A stretch of 38,152 nt of DNA from an uncultured Dehalococcoidia bacterium. GTDB lineage: Bacteria; Chloroflexota; Dehalococcoidia; Dehalococcoidales; UBA1222. The stretch is taken from assembly GCA_903844845.1 (NCBI GenBank), contig CAIMVG010000029.1, positions 1-38,152 of the forward strand. The letters run 5' to 3'. The translations under genes were made by a program, and so were the position numbers. This document shows positions 1 through 8,937 of the stretch, in pieces. Under the pieces are notes generated by a model that saw only the letters and a program-made list of their open reading frames with translations, searched no databases and was not told where the DNA came from. Numbering within the stretch: the first letter of the stretch is position 1; every line of letters starts with the position of its first letter.

Positions 1-167
1 CCATACGCCCTACGGGTGGCTTCGTCGCCATAGTCATCGTGAAACTGAATTATCTCTAGGCGTTTTTCGATGGTAGTACGTTTGGGATTGTCGAGAACAT
101 CAATGACGTAATGCATGAAGCGAATATACCCGCTTCGGTAATAACTTTCTAGATAGATCTGCTTCAA
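1..167 (-). CDS. Integrase/transposase N-terminal fragment, cut by window edge
   Basis: The minus strand reads from a TTG at 167 through about 55 codons without a stop and runs off the left edge. It contains an aromatic stretch (ESYYRSGYIRF), then a segment like the first helix-turn-helix of DDE integrases (RLEIIQFHDDYGDEATRRAYG). As I recall, IS481-like and related DDE transposases share this pattern of a conserved HFD/HDD and an A-G before the recognition helix. Only the DNA-binding end is visible, so neither the catalytic triad nor the exact family can be assigned. The TTG overlaps the stop of the 33-codon ORF at 164-265, so the two could be translationally coupled. An internal ATG within the fragment (RFMHYV) is an alternative start. 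Confidence 0.55.
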   Translation of the reverse strand, partial: MKQIYLESYYRSGYIRFMHYVIDVLDNPKRTTIEKRLEIIQFHDDYGDEATRRAY

Positions 168-265
168 TCGGGCTCCCTGTCTTCACCCCCCAGAGAGTCC
201 AATATGTTTCTGAACTTTTTCACGGCGCTCGATCCACCCGGGATTTCAATTTCACAATCTCTCAT
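164..265 (-). CDS. Small ORF upstream of and overlapping the integrase fragment
   Basis: A 33-residue ORF (MRDCEIEIPGGSSAVKKF at the start) begins with ATG at 265. It ends in TGA at 164-166, overlapping the TTG of the integrase fragment. It has no recognised domain. The overlap suggests it is the first cistron of the element or a leader peptide, but a 33-codon ORF can arise by chance. Its start lies inside the pdxS promoter region, on the opposite strand. Confidence 0.25.
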   Translation of the reverse strand: MRDCEIEIPGGSSAVKKFRNILDSLGGEDREPD

Positions 266-279
266 TTTTGTGCTAGATT
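251..279 (+). promoter_or_regulatory. Sigma-70-like promoter for pdxS
   Basis: TTCACA at 251-256 and TAGATT at 274-279 are separated by 17 bp, and a TG at 271-272 gives an extended -10. Transcription would start near 286, about 30 nt before the pdxS ATG. The ribosome binding site AGGAG is at 304-308. Confidence 0.5.
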
Positions 280-315
280 ATAGGTCTCAGCAGCTACAAA
301 AACAGGAGAAAAACT

Positions 316-1200
316 ATGCAGGAAACAGGAACCTGGAAACTTAAAACCGGCCTTGCCCAGATGCTCAAAGGCGGCGTCATCATGGACGTCATCAACGCCG
401 AGCAGGCCAAGATAGCCGAAGATGCCGGAGCCTGTTCCGTTATGGCGCTGGAGCGCGTGCCGTCCGACATCCGCGCCGCCGGGGGCGTCGCGCGCATGGC
501 AGACCTCACCATCATCGAAAACATCATGAAGGTCGTCACGATCCCCGTTATGGCCAAGTGCCGTATCGGCCATTTCGTAGAGGCCCGCGTCCTGGAAGCC
601 CTCGGCGTTGATTATATCGACGAGAGCGAAGTGCTCACTCCCGCCGATGAGGCCCACCACGTATGGAAACATGATTTCAAGGTACCCTTTGTTTGCGGGT
701 GCCGCAACCTCGGAGAAGCGCTGCGCCGCGTCGGGGAGGGCGCCGCGATGATACGCACCAAGGGCGAAGCGGGGACCGGCAACGTAGTCGAAGCCGTCCG
801 CCACATGCGCACCGTCATGGACGATATCCGCAGGCTGGCCGCACTGCCCCAGGAGGAGATCCCCGCCTTCGCCAAAGAGATTCAGGCGCCGCTCGACCTG
901 GTCATCGAAGTTCATAATACCGGCAAGCTGCCGGTGGTCAATTTCGCCGCGGGCGGGATAGCCACCCCTGCCGACGCCGCCCTGATGATGCACCTGGGGG
1001 CCGAAGGAGTTTTCGTTGGCTCCGGGATATTTAAATCCAGCAACCCGTCCGCCCGTGCCAAAGCCATCGTTAAAGCCACCACGCACTATAAAGACGCCCT
1101 AATCATCGCCGAGGTGTCCAAAGACCTGGGCGAGGCCATGCCCGGTCTTGAAATCTCCAAGATCCCGCCGCAGGAACTCCTGGCGGGGCGGGGCTGGTAA
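316..1200 (+). CDS. pdxS: Pyridoxal 5'-phosphate synthase subunit PdxS
   Basis: This is the synthase subunit of the DXP-independent vitamin B6 pathway. It builds PLP from ribose 5-phosphate, glyceraldehyde 3-phosphate and ammonia supplied by the PdxT glutaminase. The protein has 294 residues, the usual family length, and forms a TIM barrel. Asp24 (VIMD) and the two active-site lysines, Lys81 (MAKCRIGHF) and Lys149 ([10 protein letters not shown]), are at the positions known from Bacillus PdxS. The C-terminus (LAGRGW) is typical. AGGAG sits 7 nt before the ATG. The next gene is purL, 80 bp away. pdxT is not adjacent and not in this window, so the glutaminase partner must be elsewhere if it exists. 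Confidence 0.97.
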   Translation: MQETGTWKLKTGLAQMLKGGVIMDVINAEQAKIAEDAGACSVMALERVPSDIRAAGGVARMADLTIIENIMKVVTIPVMAKCRIGHFVEARVLEALGVDYIDESEVLTPADEAHHVWKHDFKVPFVCGCRNLGEALRRVGEGAAMIRTKGEAGTGNVVEAVRHMRTVMDDIRRLAALPQEEIPAFAKEIQAPLDLVIEVHNTGKLPVVNFAAGGIATPADAALMMHLGAEGVFVGSGIFKSSNPSARAKAIVKATTHYKDALIIAEVSKDLGEAMPGLEISKIPPQELLAGRGW

Positions 1201-1229
1201 CTAGAATAATGGAACGAAGATCTCAAGAT

Positions 1230-1261
1230 GTTTTCATGCGGAAAACCGCCCGACACGGGCG
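1230..1261 (+). other. Two tandem short hairpins between pdxS and purL
   Basis: GTTTTC (1230-1235) pairs with GAAAAC (1241-1246), and directly after it CGCCCG (1247-1252) pairs with CGGGCG (1256-1261) over a 3-nt loop. There is no U-tract, so this is not a standard terminator. It could stabilise or partly attenuate the pdxS-purL transcript. The function is inferred only. Confidence 0.35.
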
Positions 1262-1280
1262 CAGGCGCGCGGAGTAAGAA

Positions 1281-4139
1281 TTGATCTACAGCATCGAGGT
1301 CTGCCTCAAAGATGGCCAGCCCGACCCCCGAGGCTCAGGCGTTGCACGCGGCATCCACGACCTGGGGATCCATAAAAAAGATATCTCGGTCGGCGTAAGC
1401 GACTTCTACTGGCTCGACGGGACCCTGACGCCAAAAGAACTGGACAGTATCGCCCGCGAATTACTGGTTGATCCCATAACCCAGGAATTCAATTGCAGCC
1501 CCCTTCAGAATAACGATACCCCTGAAGCTCACAACATCACAGTCACATACAACCCCGGCGTGACCGACCCGGTTGAAGAAACGCTGATGAAAGCCCTGGC
1601 CGACATGGGCCTGTCAACGGTTCATTCTGCCAGGACAGCCCAGCGCTATCATATAAAAGGCCCGCTGGACCAGGGTGAACTGGATATCATATGCGCCAGG
1701 CTGCTGGTCAACCCCATCATCCAGCGCGTCGTGAAAGAAACCCCTAAAGCCTTCGCTGAAAGCCCCCGGTACACATTCAAACTTAAGCATGTTGACCTGC
1801 TGGGTTCCGTAGATGAGGAACTTGTGCGCATAGGCCGGGAATACAGCCTGAACAGGGCCGAAATATCCGCCGTCAAGGCGTTCTACGCCGGCCTCGAACG
1901 GAATCCCACCGACGCCGAAATGGAAACGCTGGGGCAGACCTGGAGCGAGCACTGCGTCCACAAAACTTTCAGGGGAAATTTCGAATTCGAAGGGCAAAAC
2001 ATCACCAATCTCCTGAAGAGCACGATAATGCGGGCTACACGGGAACTTTCTCCGCCGTGGTGCCTGTCCGTGTTCAAAGACAACGCCGGCGTCGTCGACT
2101 TCGACGGAGACTGGGCGGTCTGCTTCAAGGTGGAAACACATAACCATCCATCCGCCATCGAGCCCTACGGGGGCGCGGCCACCGGCCTCGGAGGCGTCGT
2201 CAGGGACGTCATGGGCACGGGCCTCGGGGCAAAACCGATAGCCAATACCGACGTATTCTGTTTCGGCCCTCCGGATTTTGATTTCAACCGGCTGCCGCCC
2301 GGCGTTCTGCACCCGCGCCGCGTTTTCAAAGGTGTGAGGGCCGGTGTGGCCGATTACGGCAATCGCCTCGGCATTCCTACCGTGAACGGGGCCATTTTAT
2401 TCGATGAACGTTACACGGCCAACCCTCTGGTTTTCTGCGGCACGGTCGGTATAATGCCAAAGCAGATGTCCCAGCAGGGCAAGCAGAAGCCGGGTGACAA
2501 GGTTGTTCTGGCTGGAGGGCGCACCGGACGCGACGGGATCCACGGGGTCACCTTCGCCTCGGAACAGCTGACAAGGGATTCCACCGAGCTTTCGTTCACT
2601 TCAGTTCAGATAGGGAATGCCATCGTCGAGAAAAAAGTCATCGACGGACTGCTCAAGGCACGCGATAAAAAATTGTTCTCCCGCATCACGGACTGCGGCG
2701 GCGGCGGGCTCTCTTCAGCGGTAGGCGAGATGGCCGAAGAAACAGGCGTCAAGGTATATCTCGACAGGGTCCCGTTAAAATACGCCGGGCTTTCCTACTC
2801 GGAGATATGGATATCCGAATCCCAGGAACGGATGCTAATGGCGGTGCCCCCGGCAAATGTCGAAGAACTCCTCCAGATTTTCGCCGACGAAGGAGCAGAA
2901 GCCACCGTCATCGGAGAGTTCACCGACGACAGGCGTCTGCACCTCTATTTTAACGACCATACTGTATGCGACCTCGAAATGGGGTTCCTCCACGGCGGCC
3001 GCCCCGAGATGAACATGGTAGCCGAGTGGAAAAAACCTCTGCACCCGGAGCCTGAAATCGCGCAAAAGGGCGATTTTAACGAAGTACTGCTCGGCCTTCT
3101 TTCAGCCTGGAATGTATGCAGCAAGGAATGGGTCATCCGCCAGTATGACCATGAGGTCCAGGGAGCCAGCGTGCTCAAGCCCCTGGTCGGCGAGACCGAA
3201 GAGGGACCCGGCGACGCCGCTATAGTCAAACCCGTTGCCACCTCTGCCCGGGGGTTGATAATAGGCTGCGGCATCAACACGCGTTACGGCGACATCGATC
3301 CCTACTGGATGGCCGCTTCAGCCATCGACGAGGCGCTGCGGCAAGTCATCGCAGTCGGCGGCAGCCTGCGGCATACGGCGCTCCTTGACAACTTCTGCTG
3401 GGGCAACGTGAAAGACAGGCAGAGCCTCGGGGCCCTGGTCAAGGCCTCCCGGGCTTGTTACGACATGTCGATAGCATTCAAAACACCTTTCATTTCCGGC
3501 AAGGACAGCCTTAACAACGAATTCGAACAAGACGGCAAACGGATATCGATCCCGCATACACTGCTGATCTCCGCGATGGCGGTCATGGATGACGCCGGCA
3601 AGGCCGTTTCGATGGATTTCAAAAAAGCCGGGAATCTCATTTACATCCTCGGGGCAACGTATGACGAGATGGGCGGCTCCGAATATCTCGCCAGGATGGG
3701 CTACATCGGGAATAAATCACCCATGGTCAATTTCGCGGCTTCCCGCAAACTGATGGAAGACCTGAGCGGCGCGACTTCACGCAGGCTCGTGCGCTCCTGC
3801 CACGATCTATCCGAAGGTGGATTGGGAGTCGCTCTTTCAGAGATGGCTTTCGCAGGCAACCTCGGCGCGGAGGTCTCCCTCGGCGCCGTTCCCCAGGGCG
3901 AAATCGCCGACCGCGATGACGTACTGCTGTTCTCCGAATCGAACAGCCGTTTCCTGGTTGAGATAGAACCGGGAAATCGCGAAGAATTCGAAATTACGAT
4001 GCACGGAAATATTTTTGCCGTCATCGGGAGTGTAAATACGTCGGATGTTCTCAGGGTCGAGGGACTCAATGGCGAAACCATAATTTCACTGCCCCTGAGG
4101 GCCCTCAAAGAGTCCTGGCAGAAGCCCCTGCGCTGGTGA
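1281..4139 (+). CDS. purL: Phosphoribosylformylglycinamidine synthase, PurS-PurS-PurL fusion
   Basis: The enzyme catalyses the fourth step of purine synthesis, converting FGAR to FGAM using ATP and ammonia from PurQ. The protein has 952 residues. Residues 1-70 and about 84-152 look like two PurS-like modules; each ends in a similar helix-plus-tail (ELDSIARELLVDPITQEF and ELDIICARLLVNPIIQRV). The PurL catalytic part follows, with the conserved TWSEHCVHK near residues 220-228 and the ATP/Mg segment VETHNHPSAIEPYGGAATG near 284-302. The start is TTG with GGAG 6 nt upstream. purQ follows after 4 bp. The fused PurS pair would replace a separate purS gene. Length lies between small PurL (about 740) and large PurL (about 1290, which also contains PurQ). 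Confidence 0.95.
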   Translation: MIYSIEVCLKDGQPDPRGSGVARGIHDLGIHKKDISVGVSDFYWLDGTLTPKELDSIARELLVDPITQEFNCSPLQNNDTPEAHNITVTYNPGVTDPVEETLMKALADMGLSTVHSARTAQRYHIKGPLDQGELDIICARLLVNPIIQRVVKETPKAFAESPRYTFKLKHVDLLGSVDEELVRIGREYSLNRAEISAVKAFYAGLERNPTDAEMETLGQTWSEHCVHKTFRGNFEFEGQNITNLLKSTIMRATRELSPPWCLSVFKDNAGVVDFDGDWAVCFKVETHNHPSAIEPYGGAATGLGGVVRDVMGTGLGAKPIANTDVFCFGPPDFDFNRLPPGVLHPRRVFKGVRAGVADYGNRLGIPTVNGAILFDERYTANPLVFCGTVGIMPKQMSQQGKQKPGDKVVLAGGRTGRDGIHGVTFASEQLTRDSTELSFTSVQIGNAIVEKKVIDGLLKARDKKLFSRITDCGGGGLSSAVGEMAEETGVKVYLDRVPLKYAGLSYSEIWISESQERMLMAVPPANVEELLQIFADEGAEATVIGEFTDDRRLHLYFNDHTVCDLEMGFLHGGRPEMNMVAEWKKPLHPEPEIAQKGDFNEVLLGLLSAWNVCSKEWVIRQYDHEVQGASVLKPLVGETEEGPGDAAIVKPVATSARGLIIGCGINTRYGDIDPYWMAASAIDEALRQVIAVGGSLRHTALLDNFCWGNVKDRQSLGALVKASRACYDMSIAFKTPFISGKDSLNNEFEQDGKRISIPHTLLISAMAVMDDAGKAVSMDFKKAGNLIYILGATYDEMGGSEYLARMGYIGNKSPMVNFAASRKLMEDLSGATSRRLVRSCHDLSEGGLGVALSEMAFAGNLGAEVSLGAVPQGEIADRDDVLLFSESNSRFLVEIEPGNREEFEITMHGNIFAVIGSVNTSDVLRVEGLNGETIISLPLRALKESWQKPLRW

Positions 4140-4143
4140 TGGT

Positions 4144-4911
4144 ATGAATAGCGTAAATGTCCTTATCCTGAGGGCCCCCGGGACCAATCGCGACGAGGAA
4201 ACGGCAGCAGCGTTCCAACAGGCCGGGGCTTCGACACGCCTTGCCACTATTAACGAGGTCGCGACGGCTTCTTTCCGCTTTTCAGACTCCCAGGTGCTGG
4301 TTTTTCCCGGCGGATTTGCGTACGGCGACGACCTGGGCGCCGGCAGGGTCCTTGCAAGCGAGTTGAATTTGAAACTCAGGGCCGACATGCAGCCCTTCAT
4401 AGATCGCGGAGGGCTGGTCCTGGGGATCTGCAACGGTTTCCAGACACTGGTCAAGGCCGGGATACTGCCGGGCCCCATGTCTAAAGGTCAAACGGTAACT
4501 CTTACGAATAACGACTCCGGGCGTTTCGAATGCAGGTGGGTCTACCTCACTGCCAACCCATCGAGTAAATGCGTATTCACCGCCGGCATCCGGACAATCT
4601 ACGTCCCCGTCGCGCATGGAGAGGGCAAGCTTGTCGCCGACCCGGCTGTGGTCGCCTCTCTGGACGTTGCACTTTATTACACCGGTGCTGAAGGAAACCG
4701 CAACCCGGGTTATCCTCATAATCCTAATGGCTCGACGAAGGACATCGCTGGCATCACCGACTCTACCGGCCGCGTCTTTGGTTTGATGCCCCATCCCGAG
4801 GACCATATCAGGGAAAGCCAGCACCCGCGCTGGACGCGCGGCGAGGCCACAAAAGAAAGCCTCGGTTCTTCCATCTACCAGAACGCGGTGAACTGGGTAA
4901 AAAAAATTTAA
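4144..4911 (+). CDS. purQ: Phosphoribosylformylglycinamidine synthase glutaminase subunit PurQ
   Basis: This class I glutamine amidotransferase supplies ammonia to PurL. The protein has 255 residues. The N-terminal LILRAPGTNRDEET and VLVFPGGFAYGDDLGAG motifs are typical of PurQ. The nucleophile is Cys96 in GICNGFQ, and the His217/Glu219 pair lies in MPHPEDH. The ATG lies 4 bp after the purL stop, so the two genes are translated from one message, consistent with their physical complex. The last 30 or so residues (TRGEATKESLGSSIYQNAVNW) end as in other PurQ proteins. No purM, purF or other pur genes are adjacent. Confidence 0.96.
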   Translation: MNSVNVLILRAPGTNRDEETAAAFQQAGASTRLATINEVATASFRFSDSQVLVFPGGFAYGDDLGAGRVLASELNLKLRADMQPFIDRGGLVLGICNGFQTLVKAGILPGPMSKGQTVTLTNNDSGRFECRWVYLTANPSSKCVFTAGIRTIYVPVAHGEGKLVADPAVVASLDVALYYTGAEGNRNPGYPHNPNGSTKDIAGITDSTGRVFGLMPHPEDHIRESQHPRWTRGEATKESLGSSIYQNAVNWVKKI

Positions 4912-4939
4912 CCTGGCAGTTCAAGCTCCACTTTCCCCT

Positions 4940-4969
4940 TTGAATTCTTGATAAGGCTTCCCCTATCAT
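4940..4969 (+). promoter_or_regulatory. Possible promoter for the LOG-family gene
   Basis: TTGAAT at 4940-4945 and TATCAT at 4964-4969 are 18 bp apart in the 83-bp gap after purQ. The ribosome binding site AAGGAAA follows at 4984-4990, and the ATG is at 4995. No terminator hairpin was seen after purQ, so read-through from the pur operon is also possible. Confidence 0.4.
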
Positions 4970-4994
4970 TTTAACTGACAGGCAAGGAAATCCC

Positions 4995-5693
4995 ATGCCG
5001 GAACAACAATCATTTGAATACGAGATCAGTGCACTGGCCAACAACGATTCCTGGCGCATGTTCCGCATCATCGGCGAATTTGTTGAGGGTTTCGAAGCCC
5101 TCGCCGATATAGAACCGGCTGTTACCATCTACGGTTCGGCGAGGGAACTGAAAGCCGAACACCCCCTTTATATCATGGCCGAGGAAATCGCCTTCAGGCT
5201 TGCCAAACAGGGGTTTTCCATCATAACCGGGGGAGGCCCGGGTACGATGGAAGCTGCAAACAAGGGCGCTATCCGCGGGGAAGCCCGCTCGATCGGGCTC
5301 AATATCAAGCTCCCGTTGGAACAGAAGCCGAATGATTTCACCACGGTTTCGCTCAATTTCAGGTATTTTTTCGTACGCAAAGTTATGCTGGTCAAATACG
5401 CGAGCGCGTTTGTCTTCATGCCGGGCGGACTGGGCACCATGGACGAACTCATGGAAGTGCTGGTCCTCATGCAGACCCACAAGATAAAACCCTTTCCGGC
5501 CATCCTGGTCGGCAGCGCTTACTGGAAAGGATTGCTGGATTGGTTGAAGAATACCGTCCTGGCGCAAGGATCCATATCTGAAGACGACCTCCATCTGTTG
5601 CGGGTCTGCGATACAGTCGATGAAGTTGTTGAAGCCGTCAGGATGTGGCACCACAAAGGAGAACTGGGCGGTAAAAGGGCGCTGAGCCGGTGA
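4995..5693 (+). CDS. LOG-family protein (nucleotide 5'-monophosphate phosphoribohydrolase type)
   Basis: The 232-residue Rossmann-like protein carries both LOG signatures: GGGPGTMEAANKGA near residues 77-90 and PGGLGTMDE near 143-151. Members of this family (lysine-decarboxylase-like by old annotation) hydrolyse the N-glycosidic bond of nucleoside 5'-monophosphates. In plants and some bacteria they release free cytokinins. In a bacterium like this one, nucleotide salvage or turnover is the likelier role, which suits its place after purL-purQ, but the substrate cannot be read from sequence. The ATG is preceded by AAGGAAA. The stop codon overlaps the GTG start of the next gene. Confidence 0.88.
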   Translation: MPEQQSFEYEISALANNDSWRMFRIIGEFVEGFEALADIEPAVTIYGSARELKAEHPLYIMAEEIAFRLAKQGFSIITGGGPGTMEAANKGAIRGEARSIGLNIKLPLEQKPNDFTTVSLNFRYFFVRKVMLVKYASAFVFMPGGLGTMDELMEVLVLMQTHKIKPFPAILVGSAYWKGLLDWLKNTVLAQGSISEDDLHLLRVCDTVDEVVEAVRMWHHKGELGGKRALSR

Positions 5694-6031
5694 ATGAAGC
5701 TGTCCCCCTAGAAAGGCTTTCTGCCCGCAGCCGGGCCCAGCGATTGTTGCTTGGCACCCTGTTCTGCCTGTCTGTCGCAGACGGAATTTTGACCCGCTTT
5801 ATCATCTCCAACGGTTTGGGCCGCGAAGGCAACTTCTGGCTTTCTGACCTAGCGGCCAGCGACGCCCTTATCGGTATTAAAATGCTGGGTACGGTGCTTG
5901 CGATTTACCTCCTGTGGCGCCTGCATTACATCAGGCCGAAAATCGTCATGGCTACCACGGTCTCATTTGTAGGCTGGTATACTCTGGTAGTATTCTGGAA
6001 TATAATAGTAATAGTAATCGGTTCTAAATAA
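5690..6031 (+). CDS. Small multi-pass membrane protein, DUF5658-like
   Basis: The protein has 113 residues and starts at GTG 5690, which overlaps the previous stop as GTGA. Three hydrophobic segments are visible: about 20-40 (LLLGTLFCLSVADGILTRFII), about 60-78 (ALIGIKMLGTVLAIYLL) and about 86-110 (IVMATTVSFVGWYTLVVFWNIIVIVI). The pattern ADGILT...GREGNFWLS...IKMLGT resembles the DUF5658 family as I remember it, where a short loop with E-x-N follows helix 1 and a conserved Lys starts the next helix. The function is unknown. The overlap suggests co-translation with the LOG gene. Confidence 0.7.
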   Translation: MNEAVPLERLSARSRAQRLLLGTLFCLSVADGILTRFIISNGLGREGNFWLSDLAASDALIGIKMLGTVLAIYLLWRLHYIRPKIVMATTVSFVGWYTLVVFWNIIVIVIGSK

Positions 6032-6119
6032 ACCGTATGAAAACGGGTTATTCCTTTCCGGGTTTCGTTGCAACAACTGCCTCGGAAATGGTTGCGACCA
6101 TCCGTCAATCTTCCCGCTC

Positions 6120-6148
6120 TTGATGACGGCGTGCCGGCATGTTATACT
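6120..6148 (+). promoter_or_regulatory. Promoter of the rpsB-tsf-pyrH-frr operon
   Basis: TTGATG at 6120-6125 and TATACT at 6143-6148 are 17 bp apart, and a TG at 6140-6141 forms an extended -10. The start would be near 6155, leaving a leader of about 37 nt with GGGAGG at 6180-6185. The leader is too short for an elaborate ribosomal-protein autoregulatory structure. Confidence 0.65.
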
Positions 6149-6191
6149 GATGTGTTAAAAACGAGCTCTAGAGGGATAAGGGAGGGTTTTC

Positions 6192-6947
6192 TTGGCTGAT
6201 ACTGCAACAATCAAAGAACTATTAGAGGCCGGTGCTCACTTCGGTCACCAGACCAGCAGGTGGCATCCGCGCATGAAAAAATACATTTTCACCAAGCGCA
6301 ACGGCATCCATATCATCGACCTGGAACAGACCGCCAGCATGCTCGGTAAGGCCAGCGAGTTCATCAAGAACATCGTCGGCGAGGGCGGCAAAATCCTGTT
6401 CGTCGGTACTAAAAAACAGGCACAGGCTATCGTTCAGGAAGAGGCCAAACGCGCTGGCATGTTTTATGTAAACCAGCGTTGGATCGGCGGGACGCTGACC
6501 AACTTTGCCGCGATTCAAAGCCGCATCGATTACCTGGTAAGGCTTGAAGACCAGCAGGCGAAAGGCGAGATGGCTCGCCTGCCCAAAAAAGAAGCCCTGA
6601 AACTTACCGAAGAGATCGAGGAGATGAACCTCCAGCTCGGCGGCATCAAGGAAATGACTACCCTTCCCGACGCACTCTTCATAGTTGACCCCTCCAAGGA
6701 GCGCATCGCCATCGCCGAAGCCCAGAGGGTCGGAATCCCGGTTATAGCTATGGTTGATACCAACTGCAATCCGGACGAGATTGATGCGCCCATCCCCTCG
6801 AACGATGACGCCATCCGTGCCATCAAGCTGGTAACCAGCAAGATTGCGAGTGCGATTCTCGAAGCCAAAGGCGGCATGACCGTAGCCGTGGAGAAGGGCG
6901 ATGTTCCCAATCCCTCCGCCGAGACTGCCCCGGCAACCGTAAAATAA
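6192..6947 (+). CDS. rpsB: 30S ribosomal protein S2
   Basis: This structural protein of the small ribosomal subunit is 251 residues long, the normal size. Recognisable S2 segments are [24 protein letters not shown] near the N-terminus, [11 protein letters not shown], the strongly conserved [11 protein letters not shown] near residues 96-106, and [26 protein letters not shown]. The start is TTG at 6192, chosen because GGGAGG lies 6 nt upstream and the S2 N-terminus aligns there. It is the first gene of the rpsB-tsf-pyrH-frr cluster common to many bacteria, with a good promoter just upstream. Confidence 0.98.
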   Translation: MADTATIKELLEAGAHFGHQTSRWHPRMKKYIFTKRNGIHIIDLEQTASMLGKASEFIKNIVGEGGKILFVGTKKQAQAIVQEEAKRAGMFYVNQRWIGGTLTNFAAIQSRIDYLVRLEDQQAKGEMARLPKKEALKLTEEIEEMNLQLGGIKEMTTLPDALFIVDPSKERIAIAEAQRVGIPVIAMVDTNCNPDEIDAPIPSNDDAIRAIKLVTSKIASAILEAKGGMTVAVEKGDVPNPSAETAPATVK

Positions 6948-6982
6948 TAATTCCCTTAACAAGGTAACCCGAGGAGATTCAA

Positions 6983-7498
6983 GTGGAAATTTCGACAGCC
7001 CATATCAAAGAGCTTAGAGAAACTTGCGGCGCAGGCATCATGGACTGCCGCAGTGCTCTGATCGAAACCAACGGAGACCTGCAAAAAGCGACCATATTGC
7101 TGAAGGAACGGGGCTGCGCCAAGGCGGCTAAAAAAGCCGACCGCGTAACTGCCCATGGGCTTGCGGAAACCTATGTTCACACCGGCGGCCGGGTGGCTGC
7201 GATGGTTGAACTTAATTGTGAAACCGATTTCGTGGCCCGCACGGACGAATTCAAGCGTTTGGCCCATGAAATCGCCATGCAGGTAGCCGCCATGAACCCG
7301 ACTTATGTGCTGGCCGAGCAGATCCCCCCGGGTACCATCGTCCCGGAAGGTGAAGTAATCTGCCTGCTGGACCAGTCTTTTATCAAAGACCCTTCCAAGA
7401 CCATCAAGGACCTGATCGTAGAAGTTATCGCCCGCGTTGGAGAGAACATCCGAGTCAGCCGGTTTGCACGTTTTGAAGTAGGCGTTTACCCGGAGTAA
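6983..7498 (+). CDS. tsf: Elongation factor Ts, short form
   Basis: EF-Ts is the guanine-nucleotide exchange factor for EF-Tu. The protein is only 171 residues, against about 280 in E. coli. It keeps the N-terminal UBA-like domain (IKELRETCGAGIMDCRSAL) and one core subdomain with the conserved TDFVAR motif near residues 82-87, but lacks the second core repeat. Short EF-Ts proteins are known in Thermus and, as I recall, in Dehalococcoides, so this is lineage-typical and not a truncation. The start is GTG with GAGGAG 6 nt upstream. It lies 35 bp after rpsB and 20 bp before pyrH. Confidence 0.96.
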   Translation: MEISTAHIKELRETCGAGIMDCRSALIETNGDLQKATILLKERGCAKAAKKADRVTAHGLAETYVHTGGRVAAMVELNCETDFVARTDEFKRLAHEIAMQVAAMNPTYVLAEQIPPGTIVPEGEVICLLDQSFIKDPSKTIKDLIVEVIARVGENIRVSRFARFEVGVYPE

Positions 7499-7512
7499 AC
7501 GCAAAGGACTGA

Positions 7513-8807
<1,295 letters not shown>

Positions 8808-8825
8808 ATTCCTTTAGCTTTTCTT

Positions 8826-8863
8826 AAAAGGCCTCCACGGCTCGACGGCCGGGGAGGCCTTTT
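8826..8863 (+). terminator. Rho-independent terminator after frr
   Basis: The 11-bp perfect inverted repeat AAAAGGCCTCC (8826-8836) and GGAGGCCTTTT (8853-8863) ends in a T run. It separates the translation operon from uppS. Confidence 0.85.
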
Positions 8864-8898
8864 AATATCCCTGAGACAAAAGGTTCTTGTGAGTTTGA

Positions 8899-8927
8899 TA
8901 GTCACTCCCGCCCGGTCATGATACAAT
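8899..8927 (+). promoter_or_regulatory. Promoter of the uppS-ispG operon, nearly leaderless
   Basis: TACAAT at 8922-8927 is a good -10. A weak -35, TAGTCA at 8899-8904, is 17 bp upstream (TTGATA at 8895 would be 21 bp away). The expected start near 8934 lies only about 4 nt before the ATG at 8938, and no SD is present. Confidence 0.5.
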
Positions 8928-8937
8928 GTACGTCAAT

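Noticed and set aside
160-170. Programmed frameshift joining the 33-codon ORF to the integrase frame
   Set aside because: No slippery heptamer is present at the overlap; a TTG start overlapping the stop is a simpler reading.
262-1086. 274-codon antisense frame opposite pdxS
   Set aside because: It is a codon-bias shadow of a certain gene on the plus strand, with no family resemblance.
6149-6191. Ribosomal-protein leader structure for rpsB
   Set aside because: The predicted leader is about 37 nt and shows no stable structure.
8926-8937. Upstream ATG for uppS at 8926
   Set aside because: It lies within the -10 box, adds residues not typical of the family, and has no SD.
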